A stretch of DNA of 64,000 nt from Psychrobacter namhaensis. GTDB taxonomy: Bacteria; Pseudomonadota; Gammaproteobacteria; Pseudomonadales; Moraxellaceae. Below the pieces are notes generated by a model. That model was not told the origin of the DNA, made no database searches, and saw only the letters and a program-made list of their open reading frames with translations. Below are positions 1-8,900 of the stretch, one piece after another. Each line of letters opens with the position of its first letter. Position 1 is the stretch's first letter. Made by a program: the position numbers and the translations under genes. The DNA is taken from positions 124,001 to 188,000 of the forward strand of contig NZ_JABASS010000001.1 of NCBI RefSeq assembly GCF_016107545.1, written 5' to 3'.

Positions 1-375
1 CAGTTGCTGATTTTTTTGACAGGCTCGAATTTGTGCAACAGACGTACAAATTTGAATCTGACCTTTTGAGCGCGCCTGTAATTGCTGAGCAAGCGCTAAC
101 TGGGCACGGCAAATATCAATGATTTCTTGCGGAGTGAAGTCTGAGTGCGAAGGATTGTTTAGCTTATCAGGATGGTTGTTTTGAACATAAGCGTACGGCG
201 GCAAGAAGATAGAAAATAAGCCGCCCATCCATCCTGCTTGTTGGCAACGTGCTAAATCCAAATGCCCCGGTAGCGAGCCATAAATAAAATCATGCACAGG
301 ATCTGCGGCTGAACTCAACCACAGACGGGTTAGTAGATCATTATGTCCGTCAAATATTATGGGCTGAGTATTCAT
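1..375 (-). CDS. Membrane (M19, renal-type) dipeptidase, N-terminal part
   Basis: Partial gene: it starts with ATG at 375 and is cut by the window edge after 125 codons with no stop. The N-terminus carries FDGHNDLL, the HxD zinc-binding signature of peptidase family M19 (His11, Asp13), followed by an aromatic-rich segment and GHLDLARCQQAGWMGG, also typical of the family. Only 2 bp separate it from the pqqE stop, so it is very probably the last gene of the pqq operon. M19 dipeptidases sit at this place in pqq clusters of Acinetobacter and Pseudomonas relatives; a role in clearing the processed PqqA peptide is plausible but is inference. Confidence 0.85.
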   Translation of the reverse strand, partial: MNTQPIIFDGHNDLLTRLWLSSAADPVHDFIYGSLPGHLDLARCQQAGWMGGLFSIFLPPYAYVQNNHPDKLNNPSHSDFTPQEIIDICRAQLALAQQLQARSKGQIQICTSVAQIRACQKNQQL

Positions 376-377
376 AT

Positions 378-1544
378 TTAATCCGTTACCGTACGAGTAG
401 GAATCAGTTGCTCTTGGCTCGTTTGTTTATCACTTAGCAGCTTAGAATTTTTAGGGTTCCTAAAGCGCAACTCTTCAAAAGGGACGGGCGTTTCGCTGTT
501 GGCCCGCGCTTCTTCAATCAAGTAGTGATAAGGCGATTTGCCACACACAGGATCAGCATTTTTGGCATCGCCCGTCAGCATAAAGGCTTGGCAACGACAA
601 CCGCCGTAATCGCGTTCTTTGTCTGGGCAGCTTTGGCACATGTCGGGCATCCAGTCGTCACCGCGAAACTGATTGAAGCTGGCAGAGTCATACCAAATGT
701 CTTTTAGAGGCGTTTGTCTTACATTAGGAAAGTCTATAGGCATCTGTCTGGCGGCATGGCAAGGTAGGGCAGTGCCATCGGGTGCTACGGTTAAGAAAAT
801 CTTGCCCCAACCATCCATACAAGGTTTTGGGCGCTCTTCGTAGTAATCAGGCACTACAAAAATGAGCTTGCATTTGATCCCACGTTCTTCAATCTTTTTG
901 CGATACTCATTGGTAATGAGTTCGGCTCTAACCACTTGCGCTTTGGTCGGCAATAGACCTTCGATATTTTCAAATGCCCAACCATAAAACTGACAGATAG
1001 CCAGCTCAACAGTGTCTGCTTCAAGCTCTAAACACAGATCAATTATCTGATCGATCTGATCAATGTTTTGCCGATGAATCACAAAGTTAAGCACCATTGG
1101 ATAGTCGTATTGCTTGACCAAACGCGACATCTCATACTTTTGTTCAAAAGCATGTTTTGAGCCTGCCAAGGCATTATTGACTGTAGGATCGCTGGCTTGG
1201 AAACTGATCTGAATATGCTGTAGGCCCGCTTCTTTTAGACTAGCGATTCTAGCCTCAGTCAGTCCCATACCTGAAGTGATCAAGTTGGTATAAAAACCTT
1301 GTTTATGGGCATAAGCGACCAGTTCTTCTAAGTCTTGACGAACGAGAGGCTCACCACCAGAAAACCCAAGCTGCACCGCGCCCATCTGCCGCGCCTGATC
1401 AAACACATCAAACCACTCCTCTGTCGTCAGCTCCTGCTTATACTGAGCATAATCAATGGGGTTTGAGCAATAAGGGCATTGCAATGGGCAACGATAGGTT
1501 AGCTCCGCAAGTAGCCATAATGGAAGCCCTACTGGCGCAGTCAT
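378..1544 (-). CDS. pqqE: PqqA peptide cyclase (radical SAM protein PqqE)
   Basis: PqqE is the radical SAM enzyme that cross-links the Glu and Tyr side chains of PqqA, with PqqD as peptide chaperone. The 388-residue length is normal. The SAM cluster motif CxxxCxxC is at Cys19, Cys23 and Cys26, followed by GGEP at 63-66. The C-terminal SPASM region is Cys-rich ([36 protein letters not shown]) and would hold the auxiliary Fe-S clusters. The start overlaps the pqqD stop by an ATGA, so the two are translationally coupled. Family assignment is secure from motifs and context. Confidence 0.97.
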   Translation of the reverse strand: MTAPVGLPLWLLAELTYRCPLQCPYCSNPIDYAQYKQELTTEEWFDVFDQARQMGAVQLGFSGGEPLVRQDLEELVAYAHKQGFYTNLITSGMGLTEARIASLKEAGLQHIQISFQASDPTVNNALAGSKHAFEQKYEMSRLVKQYDYPMVLNFVIHRQNIDQIDQIIDLCLELEADTVELAICQFYGWAFENIEGLLPTKAQVVRAELITNEYRKKIEERGIKCKLIFVVPDYYEERPKPCMDGWGKIFLTVAPDGTALPCHAARQMPIDFPNVRQTPLKDIWYDSASFNQFRGDDWMPDMCQSCPDKERDYGGCRCQAFMLTGDAKNADPVCGKSPYHYLIEEARANSETPVPFEELRFRNPKNSKLLSDKQTSQEQLIPTRTVTD

Positions 1545-1825
1545 TCTAACTCAATCCAATGTTCACGCTGGGCCACCAGCATATACTCGATAATGTCTTG
1601 CTCGATTTCAGGAATGTCACCAAACATGGCTTTCACCTTTTTAATAATATCAGCAATGGATGCTTCACCATCAATATGTTGACCAATGATGCTGGCACTG
1701 TCATTGAGTTTGATCATACCTTCAGGGTACAGTAAGACATAAGCGTTTTGCGCCGGCTCAAACTGAAAGCGATAACCATGCCGCCACACCGGTACGATAG
1801 ATTGGTCTAGATCAGGTAAACTCAT
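1541..1825 (-). CDS. pqqD: PqqA-binding chaperone PqqD
   Basis: A 94-residue winged-helix RiPP recognition protein that binds the PqqA precursor and presents it to PqqE. The sequence has the expected [21 protein letters not shown] segment and the later [18 protein letters not shown] region typical of PqqD. It overlaps pqqC upstream and pqqE downstream by 4 bp each (ATGA in both cases), which fits a tightly coupled operon with balanced translation of the three proteins. Confidence 0.96.
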   Translation of the reverse strand: MSLPDLDQSIVPVWRHGYRFQFEPAQNAYVLLYPEGMIKLNDSASIIGQHIDGEASIADIIKKVKAMFGDIPEIEQDIIEYMLVAQREHWIELE

Positions 1826-2580
1826 TTAAACAATCCTTTATGCCAGACATTATCAGTCGTGACGCTTTGGTAAGGGGCTTGGTTATGGACATAAGCCAAG
1901 CTCAAAGCATCCAAAATCGTCCATAAAATATCAAGTTTAAATTGTAGGATCTCAAGCATGCGTTCTTGTTGTTCAACCGTTTTGAATGAGTCTAATGTGA
2001 TGGTTAGGCCGTGCTCAACATCACGGCGGGCTTGACTCAAGCGTGAGCGGAAGTAGGTGTACCCTTCTTCTTTAATCCAAGGATAATGCTTTGGCCAAGA
2101 CTCCAAGCGAGATTGATGAATCTGCGGAGCAAAAAGCTCGGTCAGTGAGCTACTGGCCGCTTCTCGCCACGACGTACGGCGAGCAAAATTCACATACGCA
2201 TCCACAGCAAAACGAACACCCGGTAGCACCAATTCTTCAGAAATCACTTGCTCACGAGTCAGACCAACCGCTTCTGCCAGACTTAACCACGCTTCACGGC
2301 CCCCGCCATCAGGATATACCCCATCTTGATCAATCATGCGCTGAATCCACTCTTGACGCACCCGCTGATCGGGGCAATTTGCCATAATAGCCGCATCTTT
2401 TAGCGGGATGTTGATTTGATAGTAAAATCGATTGGCGACCCACGCTTGGATTTGCTGCTGCGTCGCTTGACCTTCGTGCATCATGATATGAAAGGGATGG
2501 TAAATATGATAATACTGACCTTTCGCCAAAATCGCTTGTTCAAATGCTTCTGGGCTAAGTGCTGTTTTTTCTGCTTGCAT
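1822..2580 (-). CDS. pqqC: Pyrroloquinoline-quinone synthase PqqC
   Basis: PqqC catalyses the last ring closure and oxidation to PQQ without a metal cofactor. The all-helical protein is about 252 residues, the usual family length, and contains [15 protein letters not shown] near the N-terminus and the [15 protein letters not shown] segment characteristic of PqqC. I chose the ATG at 2580, preceded by AAGG eight bases upstream. A GTG at 2589 in the same frame is also possible and would add three residues. The gene lies 12-22 bp after pqqB and overlaps pqqD by ATGA. Confidence 0.96.
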   Translation of the reverse strand: MQAEKTALSPEAFEQAILAKGQYYHIYHPFHIMMHEGQATQQQIQAWVANRFYYQINIPLKDAAIMANCPDQRVRQEWIQRMIDQDGVYPDGGGREAWLSLAEAVGLTREQVISEELVLPGVRFAVDAYVNFARRTSWREAASSSLTELFAPQIHQSRLESWPKHYPWIKEEGYTYFRSRLSQARRDVEHGLTITLDSFKTVEQQERMLEILQFKLDILWTILDALSLAYVHNQAPYQSVTTDNVWHKGLFK

Positions 2581-2601
2581 CGTCTTCACCTTGCTGTCGC
2601 C

Positions 2602-3513
2602 TTACAATTCAATCTGCATGCCATCAAAAGCTACTTCAACCCCATGTTGTTTTAACTGGGCAGCTTGTTCAGATTTTTCATTGAGTATCGGATTGGTATT
2701 GTTGATGTGGATCAATATTTTGCGAGTATGGTCGAGTTGATCTAAATAATGGAGCGAGCCGTCTTCACCGCTGATATGTAAATGCCCCATGTCTTGACCG
2801 GTTTTGGTGCCGACACCGCATTCTTGCATTTCGTTGTCAGTCCATAGAGTGCCATCAATCATCACGCAATCAGACGTTTTCATGATTTGCATAATGTCAT
2901 CGTCAATTTTGCCCAATCCCGGCGCATAAAAGAGTTGTTTTTGTGTTTTTAAATCTTTCACAATCAGAGCAATATTATCGCCATCATGCGGATCATTGCG
3001 ATGCGGCGAGTAGGGCGGTGCTGAGCTTCTAATTACCAAAGGGGTCAATTCTAAATTGCTGAAGCCTTCAATGTTAAATGTCTGTTTTGGATCAATTTGA
3101 TTGTATTGTAGGCCGCCATTCCAATGCTTTAACATGTTAAAAATAGGGAATCCTGTCGTGAGATCTTGATAGACCATGTCGGTACACCACACAGGAATTG
3201 GACAACCTTCGCGCAGGGTCAATAGCCCTGTGGTATGGTCAAGCTGACTGTCCATCAAGACCACATTGGTGATCCCTGTGTCTCTCACTCCACGAGCTGG
3301 CTGAGCCGCCTTAAACTCAAATAATTGCTGGCGAATATCCGGTGACGCATTGAATAAAATCCAATCTGTGCCATTTTCTGATATGGCGATTGATGACTGG
3401 GTACGAGTCTGTGCTTCAATCGTCCCTTGACGAACGCCATGACAATTATAGCAATTGCAGTTCCACTGTGGAAAACCACCACCAGCCGCTGAGCCTAAAA
3501 CATGAATATACAT
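2602..3513 (-). CDS. pqqB: PQQ biosynthesis protein PqqB (metallo-beta-lactamase fold)
   Basis: PqqB belongs to the metallo-beta-lactamase superfamily and is thought to hydroxylate the tyrosine-derived part of the PQQ intermediate. The 303-residue protein starts [19 protein letters not shown], and the Cys cluster CNCYNC is the structural zinc site of the family. Later, [11 protein letters not shown] replaces the classic HxHxDH motif, as usual for PqqB. An ATG at 3513 follows a weak GGAAA site. The gene lies about 70 bp downstream of pqqA, beyond a terminator-like hairpin, so its expression probably depends on read-through. Confidence 0.96.
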   Translation of the reverse strand: MYIHVLGSAAGGGFPQWNCNCYNCHGVRQGTIEAQTRTQSSIAISENGTDWILFNASPDIRQQLFEFKAAQPARGVRDTGITNVVLMDSQLDHTTGLLTLREGCPIPVWCTDMVYQDLTTGFPIFNMLKHWNGGLQYNQIDPKQTFNIEGFSNLELTPLVIRSSAPPYSPHRNDPHDGDNIALIVKDLKTQKQLFYAPGLGKIDDDIMQIMKTSDCVMIDGTLWTDNEMQECGVGTKTGQDMGHLHISGEDGSLHYLDQLDHTRKILIHINNTNPILNEKSEQAAQLKQHGVEVAFDGMQIEL

Positions 3514-3535
3514 AAATCAATATTTCCAAAAAAAT

Positions 3536-3561
3536 AAAAGCCCTAATCATCTAGGGCTTTT
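3536..3561 (-). terminator. Hairpin between pqqA and pqqB, probable attenuator
   Basis: A perfect 10-bp inverted repeat (AAAAGCCCTA at 3536-3545 and TAGGGCTTTT at 3552-3561) with a 6-base loop. On the minus strand it is followed by ATTTTTTTGG. It sits directly after the pqqA stop and ahead of pqqB. Such an element would let the cell make far more pqqA message than message for the enzymes; that role is inference. Confidence 0.75.
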
Positions 3562-3584
3562 AATGGATTGAGGTCTAGTAAGTT

Positions 3585-3659
3585 TTAACGAGCTTCGAAA
3601 TACATCGTGATTTCGAAACCGATACGAATGTCTTGAAAAGCAGGTTTAGTCCATTGCAT
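3585..3659 (-). CDS. pqqA: PQQ precursor peptide PqqA
   Basis: A 24-residue peptide gene. The translation runs [20 protein letters not shown] then FEAR. Glu16 and Tyr20 form the conserved ExxxY pair that is cross-linked by PqqE and excised to become PQQ. The length and the MxWxKPxF start are typical of PqqA. The start codon at 3659 is preceded by GGAG at a good distance. It is the first gene of the pqq operon. Confidence 0.95.
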   Translation of the reverse strand: MQWTKPAFQDIRIGFEITMYFEAR

Positions 3660-3718
3660 GGGATTACTCCAAAAGGATATGATGGATTCATCGTTGAGAT
3701 GACTGAAAGTAATTATCA

Positions 3719-3748
3719 ATGGTAGTATAAGCTGACCCTTTATGTCAA
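3719..3748 (-). promoter_or_regulatory. Candidate pqqA promoter
   Basis: On the minus strand a perfect TTGACA (3743-3748) is followed after 18 bases by TACCAT (3719-3724, four of six consensus positions), about 60 bp upstream of pqqA. The rest of the roughly 340-bp gap between pqqA and the tRNA gene holds only the tRNA terminator. Confidence 0.35.
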
Positions 3749-3937
3749 TTTGTTAGATGTTAACTTGGTAGGTTTTAGTAATGAAGCCTGAGGGCAAAAT
3801 TCAAACTGTATCTGTCTTGGCGGTTTAGCTGTTTTCACCTGAGAATCTGTAAGAAGTTTGATAGGCATGGTCAAAATGACGGTATCCTGTTTGGTGGTAT
3901 CGGTGAATACCGTAAACTACCATGGCTTATCGGCAAA

Positions 3938-3970
3938 CAAAAAACCCTTGCAGCGCGTGGCATACAAGGG
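3938..3970 (-). terminator. Terminator downstream of tRNA-Arg
   Basis: On the minus strand CCCTTG and CAAGGG enclose about 14 bases and are followed by TTTTTT. It lies about 28 bp past the 3' end of the tRNA gene and is the right kind of signal to end its transcript. Confidence 0.7.
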
Positions 3971-3997
3971 ATTATCGGTAATTAAAATTATATTTGA

Positions 3998-4073
3998 TGG
4001 CGCGCCCACCAAGACTCGAACTCGGATCGGTCGCTTAGGAGGCAACTGCTCTATCCTGTTGAGCTATAGGCGC
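3998..4073 (-). tRNA. tRNA-Arg (anticodon CCT)
   Basis: A full cloverleaf can be folded on the minus strand. The acceptor GCGCCTA pairs with TGGGCGC, the D-stem is GCTC/GAGC, the anticodon stem is GTTGC/GCGAC around loop CTCCTAA, and the T-stem is CCGAG/CTTGG around loop TTCGAGT. The discriminator is G and the CCA end is encoded. The anticodon CCT reads the rare AGG arginine codon. The gene is 76 nt including CCA, and no disrupted copy or integrated element is seen next to it. Confidence 0.93.
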
Positions 4074-4143
4074 ATTATGGAGAGACATTGTAGGAAAAAG
4101 CTGTCATAAAAGCAATCAACAAAACCTAAATAGAGACAATTTA

Positions 4144-4905
4144 TCAGGATTTGCCGTTACTAAGCGCATCAGCGACATCTACAGATGTATCATTTGATGC
4201 TTGTTTTGCCCGTGATGTTGGATTAAATAAGTCGTCTACGCTATTTTTATAACCTTCAATATTGTGATAATCATATTTTTTTAATATGTCTTGTCCTGTG
4301 CTTGAGAGTAAAAAGTTGCGGAAGTTAACAGCGGCAGTATTGTCTGTCAAAATAACACCTTCAAGCGTTTTCTCGTCTCTCAACGCATAGTTGTAAGAGT
4401 TTAGGGTGCGTGAATTTGTATCATCTATCTTAGCCGTGTCGGTTTTACTGATCGCTTCTTCTTGATTGTTTTGAGCGGCTTGTAGCTCTGCTTGTAATGG
4501 TGCAAGTCGTTCTGTGGGCAGGCTATCATTAGCGATAATCATATCTACACCTACCACAAACTCTGAGCGCTCATCGTCACTAGAAGTGGCATTCGATAGT
4601 GTCAGAAGAGTATGAGCGGGTACGTAGCTTGCCTGCACTTGTACGTGAGGATAGCGAGACTCAAAGCTGACGACGACATCTTCTAAGGCTGCTTGTAAAT
4701 TTTCTTCCGCTTGTATGTATAAGGTGCTGTTGGAGACGGCATTTTCCTCTTCTTCAGGCACTACGATAGGTTCTTTTTTGTTGGCCATGACAGGTAGGGG
4801 GTCTATGTTCTTACGATTATGAATCCATAACCAAGTGAAGACAGCAATGAAGAGTATCAAAAGCAGTAAAATCAGCCCAGCCAGTAGCAGCTTGTAGTCT
4901 TTCAT
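4144..4905 (-). CDS. Membrane-anchored ModA-like substrate-binding protein
   Basis: A 253-residue protein with one N-terminal membrane segment (about residues 6-28, LLLAGLILLLLILFIAVF) followed by a charged linker and an extracytoplasmic domain. The domain begins LYIQAEENLQAALEDVV and ends NFRNFLLSSTGQDILKKYDY, both recalling the start and end of ModA-type molybdate-binding proteins. It is an anchor rather than a cleaved signal, and no ModB/ModC permease genes are adjacent, so the ligand and even a transport role are uncertain. The domain looks shortened compared with ModA. It lies 70 bp upstream of the tRNA gene on the same strand. Confidence 0.6.
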   Translation of the reverse strand: MKDYKLLLAGLILLLLILFIAVFTWLWIHNRKNIDPLPVMANKKEPIVVPEEEENAVSNSTLYIQAEENLQAALEDVVVSFESRYPHVQVQASYVPAHTLLTLSNATSSDDERSEFVVGVDMIIANDSLPTERLAPLQAELQAAQNNQEEAISKTDTAKIDDTNSRTLNSYNYALRDEKTLEGVILTDNTAAVNFRNFLLSSTGQDILKKYDYHNIEGYKNSVDDLFNPTSRAKQASNDTSVDVADALSNGKS

Positions 4906-4979
4906 AGGTGACCGCTCTTCTTGTTAGTTGGTTTATGTTAAACGTCAAATAAGACAGTGTACGTGACGTATGGCTTGGT

Positions 4980-5510
4980 TTAAATCTGCTGATGCAGCAC
5001 TTCGTCTGCTAAGTCGGCCAGCATTTCTGCAAAAACATCTGTATTTTCAGAGGGTTTTATTGCCTGTTCACTGCTTTTATGACCAGTACCAGTACCGTCA
5101 CCGGAGCGCGCGGGTTGATAGTTTGAAGGGGAAGTGGAGTGGTTGTCAATCGCTTTTGTAAGCGTTGTCGCTTGATGCGCTGCTAGTGGTGATTGCCCTG
5201 TGGTAAGTTTGTCTTTAAGCCACCTAAAGCCGTGTGCTTCCCACCATGCTTCAAAGCGTGGTAACGTACTGCCGCGCACTGCGTTCGGCAAATTTAGTGT
5301 CCGCAATTTTTTTGCCAACACAGGGTCGCTAATAGCCTGATGAATACTGAGATAGAGGGCACTGCTATCATCAGTAAATGGGCGCCTATTTTGCCATGAC
5401 GTGTTATCAATTTTCATACGCGGCAACTGCCATAATTCACCACGATAGTAAACCACGTATAAACGTTGTTGAGGGTGAACGAAAATGGCATCAATAGGAC
5501 GCAAGGGCAT
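4980..5510 (-). CDS. Hypothetical protein
   Basis: I do not recognise this protein. From the ATG at 5510 it has about 176 residues; a TTG at 5552 would add 14. It opens with MPLRPIDAIFVHPQQRLYVV, a compact segment rich in aromatic residues, and contains LPRFEAWWEAHGFRWLKDKL near the middle. The C-terminal third is hydrophilic and low in complexity (Ser, Thr, Gln). There is no signal peptide and no clear membrane segment. It is transcribed away from recC and precedes the ModA-like gene with a gap of about 75 bp. Confidence 0.6.
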   Translation of the reverse strand: MPLRPIDAIFVHPQQRLYVVYYRGELWQLPRMKIDNTSWQNRRPFTDDSSALYLSIHQAISDPVLAKKLRTLNLPNAVRGSTLPRFEAWWEAHGFRWLKDKLTTGQSPLAAHQATTLTKAIDNHSTSPSNYQPARSGDGTGTGHKSSEQAIKPSENTDVFAEMLADLADEVLHQQI

Positions 5511-5552
5511 AGTGTTAAATTGTCTCGTTGATAAAAAGTTAAATGTACACAA

Positions 5553-5956
5553 GGCACAGAAGTGGCACTAAAAAAATCGTCATTCTCTCTTCTGTTAAGC
5601 GTGAGCTGTTGTTAAACATGAGCAGCGTAACAAGGCGACACCAGCCGTCGCAAGGTATTATAATACTGGTATCTACACTAGTAAACGATAACCATCAATG
5701 GCACACTGACAGTCAGCGCAGTTTTAATGCTCATCGTCAATGCATAAAATCAATGAGCGTTGTCACTTTTTGTTTATAATCATCATGCTAGCAGAAATGC
5801 AATACCGTAACGACTGCCAAACATGTATTGATGAGTATCGTTTGTGGCTTGATCTTTATTTTTATCAACATCTTTAATCTTAGATTTTTTATCTTATCTA
5901 CTTTAATTCGTGTTTGTTCGTCTCATTATTCTACCATTTCATCTAGATTATCCTCT
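5553..5956. other. Intergenic region upstream of recC
   Basis: About 400 bp between the divergent hypothetical gene and the preferred recC start. It is AT-rich. The recC reading frame stays open back to 5828, but that extension (43 residues, very hydrophobic) does not resemble a RecC N-terminus. A TATAAT is present at 5775-5780 but lacks a well-spaced -35. No gene is supported here. Confidence 0.4.
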
Positions 5957-8900
5957 ATGTTTACTATTATTCAATCGCACCGTACCGAAAATCTTGTGGA
6001 TCAATTGCTCTTGCAATATCAGTCAAAGGAACAATCTGTTTTTGAGCCTTTTATTGTCATTGTGCCCTCAATGGTATTGGGCGACTGGTTGGATAAGACG
6101 ATTGCCAGTCGTGCTGGCATCAGTACGTTGGTGCGTACTAAATTTTGGGGTCAGTATCAGTGGACGCTGATGCAGGATGTGCTCACCCGTCATAACGCCT
6201 ATTTGTTAGAGAATAACCCTGAAACAGCAGTTTTGAATGTGCCTGAAGTTGCCGTATTATCGCCGACAGTGATGCAATGGCGCCTGTTTGGGTATCTGAC
6301 TTACTATCAAGAGTCGATTGTTAAAAATGAAGCGCACCCAGTACACCCGCTATTGGCGTCTTTGATTGAGGGGCCACAAGAAAATGTTAAACAAGACGCT
6401 CTACGACTAGACACGGCACAACAAGATAAGGCGCAGCAAGATGCGCGTATTTGGCAGCTGGCAAGTGATTTGACCCGAGTGTTTAACCGCTACTTAACCC
6501 ACCGTGAGGATTGGTTAGCATTATGGTCAAATAATGAGCCACTTGATGTAGATGCACTGATAGCGGATAAAGACGCGTTATCACTGCGCTTTGACAAGTA
6601 TGCACGCGGAACGCCTGAGTGGTTAATGGAGCATTATGTAGAGCTGGAAGTTGCGCAACGATTCTTATGGTCGCATCTGTTTGCCGATGTTCATCAGCAC
6701 CGTGTGACCATTGAAGACAATTTCTGGTCAGCCTTAAAGCATAATAAGGCAAATGAGCGTGATCAATTGCCCAAGGTGCTGCGCATTTTTACCATTCAGC
6801 AACTGCCTCAGACCGAGCTTGATTTTTTACAGCGCTTATCGCAATACATGGACATCACATTATTACACTACAACCCCTCAAAGCTGTTTTGGGCAGATAT
6901 TGTCGATAAGTCGTGGTTACAGCGTCAACAGATCATCAATCCTGAAAGTGTGTTTTTACGTGATTATGGGCATAGTTTGTTGTCGCGTTTGGGAAAACAG
7001 TCTCGCGATACCTTTGCCATGCTGGCGAATTTGTCAGGTAATGAGCAATATCAAGAGGCGCTTGTCGAATGGCAGGATAATTTTGATACTAGTTTTGATG
7101 AAACGGGTAATACTATTGATGGCAGCGTCTATGATGTTGATAGCGCTGATAGCTTTCAAGAGGCACAAAACACCTCAAGCTTATTGCGACGTTTGCAAAA
7201 CGATGTGTTGATGCTGGATGAGCAATCGACCCAGCAGGCGACAGCGGCAAAAGTGTCAGAGGCCGTCAGTCAGCAAATAGAGTTGGGCTTTGAGCAAGAA
7301 GCGTCAGACACGCCATGGTACGACGATGACGTGCTAGAAAATAAGCGCTTTGAAAAGGATCGTTTTTGGGCCATATCATCGCAAGATAATAGCCTAAGCA
7401 TTCATTCGTGTCACAATTTACAACGCCAGCTTGAAGTACTACGTATTATGATTGGTCGCTGGCTAAATGAACCTATCCAAACGGGTGAGAAAAAACGCCA
7501 CATATCCGATATTGTGGTGTTGCTACCGGATGTTGAGCGACATCATGCGCTCATTGGTTCTATTTTCGTCAGTGGTAAAGGTCAAGATGGTTTGACCTTG
7601 CCCGCAAAGGTAACGGGTGTTGTCGATACTGACATTCGTCAGCTATGGGAAGCGATTATTGGGTTTTACAAATTGTTGGGCAGTCATAGCGCCCGTTTTG
7701 AAGCAGCTGAGGTCTTAGACTGGCTGATGTTGCCTCCTTTGTTTGAAAGCTTTGGGCTGACTCATGAGCAAATGAGCCGTGGTTGTGATTTATTGGTAGA
7801 AGCGGGCTTTATCCGCGGCTTTGATGAGCGGCATCTTAAGCAAACCTTAGACGCTAATGACTACGATTATCGCTTTAGTTTTGCCCAAGCGTTAGACCGA
7901 TTGGCCTTGGGGCTTGTGATGCCAGAGGCCAGTTTGAGTAATTGCTTATACCCTTTGCGTGAGGGTGAGTGGGCAAGTACGGCAATGCCTGAGATGAGTT
8001 TGCCATTGCCACAAGTGAGCCTAAATGATGCGATGATTGTGGAAGCGCTTAGCCGTATCTATGTAGGTTTGGTGGAACGACGTGACGATCATACCCAAAG
8101 AATGAAAGCGGAAGATTGGCTGGATCAGATTGAGACGCAAGTGATCCATCGCTACTTTGGCGATGTCGATCAAACGCGGACGATGCGTGCCATATATAAT
8201 GCCATGAATGGCTTTAAATCAAGTTTGCGCGCCAATCGTCATTATAAACAGTACGCGAGCGGTGATAGCGCCAATAAGGAAGTGGAACAAAGGCTGGCAG
8301 GCGTTGAGCAGCTACCATTAAAGCTAAGTTTTATGCTAGATAGTATCGAAGACGAGTTAGAAAGTCAGCAAGTCAGTGCTGAGCCCACTGGCGTAATTAC
8401 ATTTGGTCGATTTGGTGCCCTTAGGAATGTGCCTTTTGAATTGGTGGTGATGCTTAATATGGATCTTTCTGAGTTTCCTGCGCGTGACCGTGATAACCGA
8501 TATGACTTGATCAAAGCCACTAACGCTCGTCGCGGTGATAGAGTCAGCGAGGATGATGACAATGGGGCATTTTTAGATGCGATGCTGTGTGCACGTAGTG
8601 CGTGCTGGATATTCTACAATGGTCAAAGCCTGACGGATACTCATGAGCACTTACCAGCCAATCCAGTCAGTGAGTTGCTACAGTTCTTACAAGGTGAAGT
8701 ACAGTGGCAAGTGAATTCACTTGACACCCTGCCTGAAAATATTGACCCAACGACCGAGAGTCTCAAACGCTATTTACCTAAGCTGATCAAACAATGGTTA
8801 GTGACTGAGCATCCCGCATTGCCTTTCCATCGCAGTTTATTTGAGACAGACATTGAAGGTACGGATGCTTCTGAGCAACAGACCAACATCAATGCCAATG

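Noticed and set aside
3858-4109. Plus-strand 83-codon frame
   Set aside because: It lies across the tRNA-Arg gene and its terminator on the other strand and resembles no protein.
5775-5780. TATAAT before recC
   Set aside because: No -35 at a suitable distance; the only TTGTCA is 9 bp away.
5828-5956. Upstream extension of the recC frame
   Set aside because: The extra 43 residues are AT-driven hydrophobic sequence not found in RecC, and the family N-terminus begins at 5957.
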